From the NCBI GenBank assembly GCA_946183335.1, contig CAMGZN010000038.1:1-9384 (forward strand): 9,384 bases of DNA, given 5' to 3'. The position numbers and the translations under genes are program-made. This stretch comes from an uncultured Caryophanales bacterium (lineage in GTDB: Bacteria; Bacillota_I; Bacilli_A; RFN20; CAG-826). This document shows, one piece after another, positions 1 to 5,654 of the stretch (positions within the stretch are counted from its first letter, which is position 1; each line of letters opens with the position of its first letter). The notes under the pieces are model-generated. The model saw nothing but the letters and a program-made list of their open reading frames with translations. It did not search any database and was not told where the DNA came from.

Positions 1-640
1 CAAATAGTGAGTTGTGTGGGTTAACTCTAAATCCACCAACATTGACTCCGTTTAGACACATCAAAAATGGTGTTTCAAAATCGTATTCTCCCTGGTCACA
101 TTTGATATGAACATTGATTCTTTTTTTAGTAAATACTTCTTTCACTGCCACGTTATAGTAGGCAAAGCGACCAAGAATCTTCTTTTGTTTACGTGGGACA
201 ATGTAAGAAATGTCAGTGAATTGTCCAATTGCGGCAACGAAGGTCCAGTACTCATTATTTGCTTTGCAAATATCAATATCGTATACTTGCTGTTTTTCAA
301 TAACTTTAATAGCTTGTCGAATGCTTCCTTTTACGCCGAAAGATTTTCCGGAGTCATTCACGGTTCCCATTGGAATGTAGCCCATAATCGGTCGATCTTC
401 TTTATCTAATGGGGCAATTGCAGTTACAGCGTCCTTTAAAGTTCCGTCGCCACCACAAATGATGATTGAATCAAAACCGTCCTTTTTCGCGTCTCTACAG
501 CATTTCATTAAATCATTAACGGATTCTGTTTGGTGAGACGTTAGCTCAAAAGTCCTTGAAAGACGTTCAATAATCTTGCGATGCTTTTTAAATTTGCTCT
601 GCAAGCCAGTTTTGTTTGAATAAAGATACAATACTTTCAT
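1..640 (-). CDS. Diacylglycerol kinase-family lipid kinase, C-terminus cut by window edge
   Basis: The frame is open from an ATG at 640-638 to the left edge, giving 213 residues with no stop. The N-terminus begins MKVLYLYSNKTG, the usual first strand of this family. A glycine-rich nucleotide-binding motif GGDGT lies at residues 63-67, and a second family motif GTVND at about 92-96. These are the signatures of the DagK/LCB5-type catalytic domain (DgkB, YegS, BmrU), whose members phosphorylate diacylglycerol or related lipids with ATP at the membrane. Family members are usually near 300 residues, so roughly 80-90 residues lie outside the window. A weak AAGG ribosome site sits 7 nt before the ATG. 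The gene follows the tRNA-Glu terminator and may have its own weak promoter overlapping it. The lipid substrate cannot be told from sequence; sphingosine kinase-like or unassigned lipid kinase are alternatives. Confidence 0.9.
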   Translation of the reverse strand, partial: MKVLYLYSNKTGLQSKFKKHRKIIERLSRTFELTSHQTESVNDLMKCCRDAKKDGFDSIIICGGDGTLKDAVTAIAPLDKEDRPIMGYIPMGTVNDSGKSFGVKGSIRQAIKVIEKQQVYDIDICKANNEYWTFVAAIGQFTDISYIVPRKQKKILGRFAYYNVAVKEVFTKKRINVHIKCDQGEYDFETPFLMCLNGVNVGGFRVNPHNSLF

Positions 641-673
641 TTCTTAACCTTAACAATATTTTAATTTAATTAA

Positions 674-700
674 ATTATAAATAAAAGAAAACCCTCTCAA
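674..700 (-). promoter_or_regulatory. Possible promoter for the lipid kinase gene
   Basis: On the minus strand a TATAAT (674-679) lies 34 nt before the lipid kinase ATG, with TTGAGA (695-700) upstream at a short 15-nt spacing. The -35 candidate is inside the 3' arm of the tRNA-Glu terminator. The -10 match is perfect but AT-rich sequence makes chance matches likely, so readthrough from gltX is an alternative source of transcript. Confidence 0.35.
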
Positions 701-717
701 GGATTAGCTTAAGAGGG
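681..717 (-). terminator. Rho-independent terminator after gltX-tRNA-Glu
   Basis: In minus-strand RNA, CCCUCUUAAG (717-708) pairs with CUUGAGAGGG (701-692) over 10 bp including one U-G pair, around a 6-nt loop. UUUUCUUUUAU follows at once. The plus strand has no U-tract after the hairpin, so it acts in the minus direction only. The 3' arm and flanks (690-702) are exactly complementary to the anticodon arm of the tRNA-Glu just upstream (760-772). Confidence 0.9.
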
Positions 718-724
718 ATATCAA

Positions 725-799
725 TGGTGACCCTAGAGAGAATCGAACTCTCGATTCAACCTTGAGAGGGTTGCGTCTTAGCCGCTTGACCATAGGGCC
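725..799 (-). tRNA. tRNA-Glu (anticodon CTC), CCA encoded
   Basis: The minus strand folds into a complete cloverleaf of 75 nt. The acceptor is GGCCCTA/TAGGGTC with one G-U pair, discriminator A, and an encoded CCA (725-727). The D stem is GTC/GAC. The anticodon stem is CAACC/GGTTG with loop CTCTCAA, which places CTC at positions 34-36. The T stem is GAGAG/CTCTC with loop TTCGATT. CTC reads the glutamate codon GAG. The gene starts 7 nt after the gltX stop codon with no obvious promoter between them, so it is probably cut from the gltX transcript. It lies directly before a strong terminator. Confidence 0.96.
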
Positions 800-806
800 A
801 GTGTGA

Positions 807-2471
807 TTATTTTAAACTAGTCACAGCTAAATTGATACGGCGATTTACTTCTTCTTTTCCAAGAATTTGGAGGACACAGTAAAGGTTTGGAGAATTCTTC
901 GCGCCACAAAGAGCGACACGAATCATTTCTGCAATATCTCCAACATGTCCTTTATATTGGTCTGGTGCTTGTTTATAAATTTTGTTGGATTCAGCAAAAC
1001 CATGTTTCACACCAAGCTCTTTGACTGTTGAGAACCAAACATCATTTGCAAGTGAATAATCATTTGACTCAGCAAAATCCAATAATACTTCTTTAATCAC
1101 AGAAGCATCAATTGCTGGGTTGAATGGATAGCCATCTTTCACGATTTCAGCATATCTTTCTGGATAGAAGAAACCAATGATTGGATAAACTTGAGCGTAG
1201 TTGCTAAAGTCTTTTCTAGCCTTCTCTCCACCACGTTCAATATTTAGTGCTTTAACCGAGATTTGCTGGTATTTTTTCAAAAATTGATGGAGATTTGCAT
1301 CGAATTTTTCCGACCAAGATAATAAGCGATTATAAAGTTCTTCAGCGCTAAATAAGGCAATAACCTCTTTACTAAAGAAGTCGAGTTTGTCTTGGTCAAA
1401 AAGAACACCATCAAGACTCATTTTTGAGAAAGAGAATTTAAAATCATCAATGTTATAAGATTTGTTTTCGGCAGTCCATTCTTCAAAGTTTGAGTTAGCA
1501 ATACTCATCAAGTATGCCTTCAAAGCTTCGGCTGGATAGCCACCTTCGATAAAGTGGGAAACACTAGCTTCTGGATCTTTACGTTTTGAGAGTTTTCTCT
1601 TGTTTCCGTTATCAAGTTTCATGATGACAGGAAGATGTGCATAGCGTGGAAGCTTAAAGCCTAAAGCATCAAATAACTCTAAATGAATTGGCGCAGATGA
1701 AATCCATTCTTCGCCACGAATGACTGTTGTTGTTCTCATAAAGTGATCATCAACAGCGTGGGCAAAATGGTAGGTTGGTAATCCATCTGACTTCATAATA
1801 ACAATATCGAGGTCGTTTTCCGCGATCGAAATATCTCCACGAATTTCATCATGGAAGGTAACTTTGTTATTGTGGTTGCCTAAAGAACGGAAGCGAACAA
1901 CATATGGTTCGCCGTTTTTAATACGGGCTAAAGCATCACTTGGATCAATGTTACGGCAAATTGCGTAATCACCGTAATAACCAGGAATTTCTTTATTCAT
2001 TTCTTGGATTTCACGTGTTTCTTCAAGCTGTTCTGCCGAGCAGAAGCATGGATAAGCACGTCCTTTAAGCATTAACTCTTTAATGCAGACGCGATAAATA
2101 TGTTCACGTTCACTTTGACGATATGGACCATATTCGCCAACATCTTTTTCACCAAGATAGCCTTCTTCTGGAGCAACACCAAAGAAGGAGAGTTGACGAA
2201 CAAGCTCTTCACCGCTACCTTCAATTTCACGTTTTGTATCAGTGTCTTCAAGACGCAAATAGAAAACACCTTTGGTGTCTTTGGCAACTTTATGCGCAAC
2301 TAAAGACGTAAAAAGAGATCCAAGATGAAGGAAGCCAGTTGGGCTTGGAGCAAAACGAGTTACTTCTGCTCCTTCTGGTAGTTTTCTTGGAGGATATTTC
2401 TTTTCTAAATCTTCGATTGTTTCCTCAATTTCTGGGAAAATATAGTTTGCTAATTCAGTGAAGTTTGCCAT
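807..2471 (-). CDS. gltX: Glutamyl-tRNA synthetase, N-terminally extended type
   Basis: This 554-residue class I aminoacyl-tRNA synthetase charges tRNA-Glu with glutamate using ATP in the cytoplasm. The HIGH-type signature APSPTGFLHLG is at residues 41-51, followed by YLRLEDTD (71-78), and the KMSKS-type signature KLSKR is at 293-297. Cys142, Cys144 and Cys172 resemble the zinc-binding insertion seen in some GluRS. An extension of about 35 residues precedes the catalytic core, which in most GluRS begins within the first 10 residues; I recall this longer form from Clostridia. The C-terminal part is a helical anticodon-binding region. Some bacterial GluRS also charge tRNA-Gln, and without a genome-wide view I cannot exclude that. 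A weak GAGAA lies upstream of the ATG. The transcript continues into tRNA-Glu(CTC), so the enzyme and one of its substrates are likely made together. Confidence 0.96.
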   Translation of the reverse strand: MANFTELANYIFPEIEETIEDLEKKYPPRKLPEGAEVTRFAPSPTGFLHLGSLFTSLVAHKVAKDTKGVFYLRLEDTDTKREIEGSGEELVRQLSFFGVAPEEGYLGEKDVGEYGPYRQSEREHIYRVCIKELMLKGRAYPCFCSAEQLEETREIQEMNKEIPGYYGDYAICRNIDPSDALARIKNGEPYVVRFRSLGNHNNKVTFHDEIRGDISIAENDLDIVIMKSDGLPTYHFAHAVDDHFMRTTTVIRGEEWISSAPIHLELFDALGFKLPRYAHLPVIMKLDNGNKRKLSKRKDPEASVSHFIEGGYPAEALKAYLMSIANSNFEEWTAENKSYNIDDFKFSFSKMSLDGVLFDQDKLDFFSKEVIALFSAEELYNRLLSWSEKFDANLHQFLKKYQQISVKALNIERGGEKARKDFSNYAQVYPIIGFFYPERYAEIVKDGYPFNPAIDASVIKEVLLDFAESNDYSLANDVWFSTVKELGVKHGFAESNKIYKQAPDQYKGHVGDIAEMIRVALCGAKNSPNLYCVLQILGKEEVNRRINLAVTSLK

Positions 2472-2495
2472 AAATTTTGTTTCTCAATATTTGTC

Positions 2496-2524
2496 TTGAA
2501 GTATTATACATCATTCTTTATAAT
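2496..2524 (+). promoter_or_regulatory. Promoter of tRNA-Gly
   Basis: TTGAAG (2496-2501), a 17-nt spacer, and TATAAT (2519-2524) form a near-consensus housekeeping promoter. Transcription would start at about 2531, a few bases before the tRNA at 2540. The strength fits a stable RNA gene. Confidence 0.75.
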
Positions 2525-2530
2525 AATAAA
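2503..2530 (-). promoter_or_regulatory. Promoter of gltX-tRNA-Glu
   Basis: On the minus strand a perfect TATAAT (2503-2508) has TTTATT (2525-2530) 16 nt upstream, a poor -35. It would give a leader of about 25 nt before the gltX ATG. This -10 lies within the spacer of the plus-strand tRNA-Gly promoter, so the two promoters physically overlap. Confidence 0.6.
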
Positions 2531-2539
2531 CGCTGAATT

Positions 2540-2613
2540 GCAGATGTAGTTCAGTGGTAGAACACTACCTTGCCAAGGTAGTTATGCGGGTTCGATTCCC
2601 GTCATCTGCTCCA
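2540..2613 (+). tRNA. tRNA-Gly (anticodon GCC), CCA encoded
   Basis: A complete 74-nt cloverleaf on the plus strand: acceptor GCAGATG/CATCTGC, D stem GTTC/GAAC, anticodon stem CTACC/GGTAG with loop TTGCCAA (anticodon GCC), T stem GCGGG/CCCGT with loop TTCGATT, discriminator T and encoded CCA (2611-2613). GCC reads GGC and GGU glycine codons. It has its own promoter and a terminator 10 nt downstream, so it is a single-gene unit and the only plus-strand gene in the window. Confidence 0.97.
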
Positions 2614-2620
2614 GAGTATT

Positions 2621-2650
2621 AAAAAACAGTGCATAGCACTGTTTATTTTT
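2621..2650. terminator. Bidirectional terminator between tRNA-Gly and the deoD operon
   Basis: AAACAGTGC (2624-2632) pairs with GCACTGTTT (2636-2644) around the 3-nt loop ATA. On the plus strand TATTTTTT follows, ending tRNA-Gly. On the minus strand the hairpin is followed by a further T-run, ending the deoD operon. The stop codon of the PH-domain gene (2645-2643) lies partly inside the stem. Confidence 0.9.
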
Positions 2651-3239
2651 TATCTTCAGGTTTATATTGCGTTTGATATCCGTGATTTTCCTTTGGACGA
2701 AGATCGTTTGGATACATTGTGTCGGCAAAGATATCTTGTCCCGTCTTTGCTACTAGCTGATAAACCTTCATATAATCTTCAATATCAAAAAAAATGATTG
2801 ACGAGCGACCAGCAATGATAAATACATCGCCGACATCGTGATGACGATCAATGATTCCTTGTCTAACTGATACGTTTGTTACTTCTTGGAATGTCTTACG
2901 ATCAAAATACAATCTTAAAACACCATATGATGTGTAAACGGCTTTATCAGTGACCATGAATTCAATATGTTTCCAGGCGATTAAAGATGTGATGGCATTA
3001 ATCAGATAAAACCAAAATGGAGCCAAATGAATAATGCAATACGGAATGAGGAAATAAATTGGTATTTCTAAATTATTTCCAAGGAAAAATCCAAAAAACA
3101 TGCCAAAAGAAACTGCAGCCCAAAATAAGGAAATAAATAAAAATGGCTTTAGGATTGCTTCTTTAATATAGACAATTTTCTTTGGCTTTCCTGTCCATAA
3201 TATTTTTTCATCAGGATGTTTATAAGCTTCAATTTTCAT
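2643..3239 (-). CDS. Membrane-anchored bacterial PH-domain protein (YdbS/bPH2-like)
   Basis: A 198-residue protein with hydrophobic segments at about 31-53 and 60-88, then a cytosolic domain at about 90-165. This domain runs EFMVTDKAVYTSYGVLR, FQEVTNVSVRQGIIDR and GDVFIIAG, which matches the bacterial PH domain pattern (PF03703, as in YdbS/YdbT): a TD-x-x-V-Y strand, a V-x-x-V-x-x-x-x-G-I-x-x-R turn and a G-D-V strand. A polar tail of about 30 residues follows. Such proteins are mostly uncharacterised and are thought to act at the membrane as binding or scaffolding modules; no enzymatic residues are seen. It is the last gene of its operon and overlaps the upstream gene by 11 bp. A strong AGGAGG (3252-3257) lies 12 nt before the ATG, inside the Glu-rich end of that gene. 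The domain assignment is by pattern only. Confidence 0.82.
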   Translation of the reverse strand: MKIEAYKHPDEKILWTGKPKKIVYIKEAILKPFLFISLFWAAVSFGMFFGFFLGNNLEIPIYFLIPYCIIHLAPFWFYLINAITSLIAWKHIEFMVTDKAVYTSYGVLRLYFDRKTFQEVTNVSVRQGIIDRHHDVGDVFIIAGRSSIIFFDIEDYMKVYQLVAKTGQDIFADTMYPNDLRPKENHGYQTQYKPEDKK

Positions 3240-4275
3240 CTTTTTTACTATCCTCCTCGGCTTTTTCTGCTTCCTCAGCTTCTTTTAACATTCGTTCATA
3301 TTCTTCTTTGCTTTTGGAGAGTTCTTCTTCAAGCTTCTTTTGTTCATCCTCCGAGATTTGGTTGTTCTTCTTTAAGTCAAACAATGCTCGTTCACTAAGT
3401 TGAATGGAAGCTTTCGAATAATCGTCACTAGAGGCAATGAAGACATTTTTAATGACTTCAAAATAATACGGGATAAATGGAAAGTTTAAAACTAATGACA
3501 CAAATAAGCCGATAAACATTGCCTGATTAGCAGTTAGGTTAAAGATAAACGCCGAAACGTAAGCTGCTCCGCCAAAGGTTAAAACAAACCACAAAACGAT
3601 ATACCAAACAGCACCATAATATTCCTTGTAGAATTGTTTTCTTCTAAGATGTGCTGCGGTTAGATAAAGACGATTTACTGCTTTCATTGGAAGTGGTTTA
3701 TTTGTTAGTAAATTTAAACAAAATTTTTCACTATTGAGTAAGCAATGGCGAATGAAAACCCAAGCACCAAAAAATGTACCAACCATTGAAGCAATATTTA
3801 ATGTTAGATTTGCTGGTGAAAAGGCATAAAAATGATCCATTGCTGTATTCATTTCTGCAATGTTTTTTGCAGCCTCAATTTCTTGCAAAATCTCCGCAAA
3901 TCCTGGTTGTCCTCGTAAATATGTGTAATACAAAATGATTGTCAAAAGTGCGGTAAATACAACTGAAATTAACAATGATTTAAAGAAACCGAGAATTGCC
4001 CGAAATCCACCAAAAAAGAACTGTGTGAAATACACTGGATAAAACAAGAAAAATGACTTGATTGGTGCTTGCTTAGAAATCGGCATTCCACAGATAGTGG
4101 CAAAGTAAGCAAAAGTGAATGGAAGCACAATGAAAGGAAGTGTCAAAATCATTGTCGCACTAAACCAAATATTCATTAATAAAGTGCAAGCTAAAAGGAA
4201 AACGTACATTGCGGTGAGAGTTGATTTCACACCGAAGTCTTTTTTATATTCCTTCCAAGTTTCTTTTCCAATCAT
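3229..4275 (-). CDS. Unrecognised polytopic membrane protein with charged coiled-coil tail
   Basis: I do not recognise this 348-residue protein. Hydrophobic segments lie at about 21-40, 42-62, 73-92, 97-119, 157-178, 222-246 and 252-274, suggesting six or seven membrane passes. A polar stretch (about 120-155) separates segments 4 and 5. A basic loop with LRRKQFYKEYY (210-220) precedes segment 6, so it is probably cytosolic by the positive-inside rule. From about 300 to the end the sequence is almost entirely Glu, Lys, Asp and Ala with heptad-like spacing, a likely coiled coil or disordered tail. No transporter or enzyme signature is visible. Its ATG overlaps the stop of the NERD-like gene (ATGA, 4272-4275) and its own stop overlaps the next ATG, so the three are translationally coupled. 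A partner-binding role for the tail is inference. Confidence 0.85.
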   Translation of the reverse strand: MIGKETWKEYKKDFGVKSTLTAMYVFLLACTLLMNIWFSATMILTLPFIVLPFTFAYFATICGMPISKQAPIKSFFLFYPVYFTQFFFGGFRAILGFFKSLLISVVFTALLTIILYYTYLRGQPGFAEILQEIEAAKNIAEMNTAMDHFYAFSPANLTLNIASMVGTFFGAWVFIRHCLLNSEKFCLNLLTNKPLPMKAVNRLYLTAAHLRRKQFYKEYYGAVWYIVLWFVLTFGGAAYVSAFIFNLTANQAMFIGLFVSLVLNFPFIPYYFEVIKNVFIASSDDYSKASIQLSERALFDLKKNNQISEDEQKKLEEELSKSKEEYERMLKEAEEAEKAEEDSKKDEN

Positions 4276-4874
4276 TCTTTGTGGTCTCTTAGGTTAATAC
4301 AAGAGATGTCATGCACCGCAAACATCATTTGTTCCTGATTTAGCGGCTTGACATTCTGGTTTTCATAATATTCAATCGCGGATTTGAGTTTTCTTAAGTA
4401 AACAAGAGAGTTACTTTCATCGTTATTGATGATGTTACATGAATCGTTAACTAGTGCGATTGGGATAAATAACGATTCATCAATATTAATTAGAACAGAC
4501 AACTCTTTCAATTGCCTTTTAGCAATTTGCACTGGATTATCAGTGTAAGAGTTATTCTTCTTTCCTTTAATTAAAAAGGAATTATCAGTACTTTTACCAT
4601 ACAAATCAGCTTCACAATAGAAGTCATAAAATACATAAATGTATTTGTTTCCAAATAAGAGATGATCAACAACTAAACGTGAATCATCGTGACTCTTTAA
4701 AACCAATTTATTAATTAGGTAATAGTCCTTGTGCATTGCTAATCGATAGATTTTGCGTGCATAGATATGACGGAATCTTTTGCGATAGACTAGTTGGTGC
4801 AAGTAAGGAAAAGCAATAGTAAATACTATTGCAATTCCGAGTAATACAGTTAAAACGACAAATAAGAATGACAT
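4272..4874 (-). CDS. Membrane-anchored NERD-like domain protein, nuclease residues missing
   Basis: A 200-residue protein with one N-terminal membrane anchor (about 3-24), a basic stretch (31-44), and a domain at about 50-128 that resembles NERD (nuclease-related domain, PF08378). The match is seen in VVDHLL (68-73), in the spacing to LYG (91-93), and in NPVQ (113-116), which corresponds to the conserved NP-x-x-Q of NERD. Where NERD proteins carry the E-T-K catalytic triplet, this protein has Tyr83-Asp84-Phe85 in an ungapped alignment made by eye, so nuclease activity is doubtful. The remaining 70 residues show no motif I recognise. The ATG lies 5 nt after the deoD stop with GAAGG touching it, so initiation probably depends on ribosomes finishing deoD. 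The fold assignment is moderately supported; a divergent domain of another family is possible. Confidence 0.75.
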   Translation of the reverse strand: MSFLFVVLTVLLGIAIVFTIAFPYLHQLVYRKRFRHIYARKIYRLAMHKDYYLINKLVLKSHDDSRLVVDHLLFGNKYIYVFYDFYCEADLYGKSTDNSFLIKGKKNNSYTDNPVQIAKRQLKELSVLINIDESLFIPIALVNDSCNIINNDESNSLVYLRKLKSAIEYYENQNVKPLNQEQMMFAVHDISCINLRDHKE

Positions 4875-4879
4875 CCTTC

Positions 4880-5596
4880 TTATGCGAATGTTTCGGCAGT
4901 TTCAATCGCAACATCAATCATGTTACGAAGACCGGTTTGACGTTGTTCGGCACTTAAACGTCCTTCCTTAACGAAGCTATCTGTGACAGTTAACACAGTT
5001 AAAGCACGCTTGCCGAGTTCTTTGGCGGTCACATATAAGGCATATGATTCCATTTCAACACCCATGATGCCAAGAGCGGCCCATTTCTTCCAGATTTCTT
5101 TATCGTGATCATAAAAGACATCTGCGGCAAAAATATTACCAATGTGATGTGGATATTTCTTTTCTAAAAGAACTTCTCTAGCTCTCAGTAAAACATCAAA
5201 ATCAGCTAAAGCTGAATATGTTCCATTTAAACCATATTGAGACATCCAGTTGGAATCTGTTGATGCACCTGCACAAAGAAGGACATCAAAGAAATCAATG
5301 TTTGGTTGGTAGGATCCACATGTTCCAACACGAATAATTGTTTCAACATCATATTCGGCATAAAGCTCATGAGAATAAATACCAATGGATGGGTGTCCCA
5401 TACCAGAAGCCATAACAGAAACACGTTTTCCGTTTTTGGTTAATCCTGTAAAACAGAGATTACCACGAACTTGGTTAACAAGTTTCACGTCATGTAAAAA
5501 GTTTTCGGCAATCCATTTTGCACGGTTTGGATCACCAGGCATTAAAACGACTTTTGCAATATCGCCTTTTTTTGCCTCATTATGTGGTGTAGCCAT
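4880..5596 (-). CDS. deoD: Purine nucleoside phosphorylase, DeoD type
   Basis: A 238-residue cytosolic enzyme of nucleoside salvage. It splits purine (deoxy)ribonucleosides with phosphate into base and (deoxy)ribose 1-phosphate; the family is a homohexamer. The start MATPHN and VVLMPGDPNRAK (17-28) are typical. His5, Gly21, Arg25 and Arg44 correspond to phosphate and sugar contacts of the E. coli enzyme, RVGTCG (89-94) to its RVGSCG loop, VEMES (180-184) to the ribose-binding segment, and Asp206 to the catalytic Asp204. Length is nearly that of E. coli DeoD (239). The ATG at 5596 is preferred over a TTG at 5632 because AAGGAG sits 6 nt before it and family homology starts there. It is the first gene of a four-gene operon whose other members are membrane proteins with no evident link to salvage. 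Confidence 0.96.
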   Translation of the reverse strand: MATPHNEAKKGDIAKVVLMPGDPNRAKWIAENFLHDVKLVNQVRGNLCFTGLTKNGKRVSVMASGMGHPSIGIYSHELYAEYDVETIIRVGTCGSYQPNIDFFDVLLCAGASTDSNWMSQYGLNGTYSALADFDVLLRAREVLLEKKYPHHIGNIFAADVFYDHDKEIWKKWAALGIMGVEMESYALYVTAKELGKRALTVLTVTDSFVKEGRLSAEQRQTGLRNMIDVAIETAETFA

Positions 5597-5602
5597 ATAA
5601 AT

Positions 5603-5608
5603 CTCCTT
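5603..5608 (-). promoter_or_regulatory. Ribosome binding site that fixes the deoD start
   Basis: AAGGAG on the minus strand lies 6 nt before the ATG at 5596-5594. It decides this start over an in-frame TTG at 5632, which would overlap the promoter -10 region and adds 12 residues absent from the family. Confidence 0.9.
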
Positions 5609-5622
5609 ATTGTTCGCTTGAT

Positions 5623-5651
5623 ATTTTATCAAATGCGTTAATAGATTTCAT
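5623..5651 (-). promoter_or_regulatory. Probable promoter of the deoD operon
   Basis: On the minus strand TAAAAT (5623-5628) is preceded by TGA, giving an extended -10 (TGnTAAAAT). ATGAAA (5646-5651) lies 17 nt upstream and matches the -35 consensus at four of six positions. The predicted start near 5616 gives a leader of about 20 nt with the deoD ribosome site. The -35 lies just after the NUDIX stop codon. Confidence 0.5.
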
Positions 5652-5654
5652 TAT

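Noticed and set aside
107..409. Plus-strand open frame of 100 codons
   Set aside because: It lies entirely antisense to the lipid kinase gene, has no ribosome site or domain, and the opposite strand carries clear GGDGT and GTVND motifs.
690..772. Integrase attachment site at the tRNA-Glu anticodon arm
   Set aside because: Integration would leave a direct repeat of the tRNA segment. Here the 13-nt copy is inverted and forms a terminator arm, and no integrase or other mobile gene is near.
2072..2311. Cluster of small open frames on both strands within gltX
   Set aside because: They are shadows of the gltX reading frame, with low-complexity translations and no initiation signals.
2472..2539. 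T-box or other riboswitch ahead of gltX
   Set aside because: The whole gap is 68 bp and the predicted leader about 25 nt, too short for a T-box, and no conserved T-box sequence is present.
3216..3403. Plus-strand Ser/Phe-rich open frames
   Set aside because: They are the antisense of the Glu/Lys-rich tail of the polytopic membrane protein; the composition follows from that and no start signals are seen.
3229..4275. UGA as a tryptophan codon (mycoplasma code 4)
   Set aside because: Two genes end at TGA in compact overlaps with the next ATG, a normal operon layout, so UGA acts as stop here.
5597..5632. Upstream TTG start for deoD
   Set aside because: It overlaps the likely promoter -10, has no ribosome site, and adds residues not seen in DeoD; the ATG at 5596 has AAGGAG at ideal spacing.
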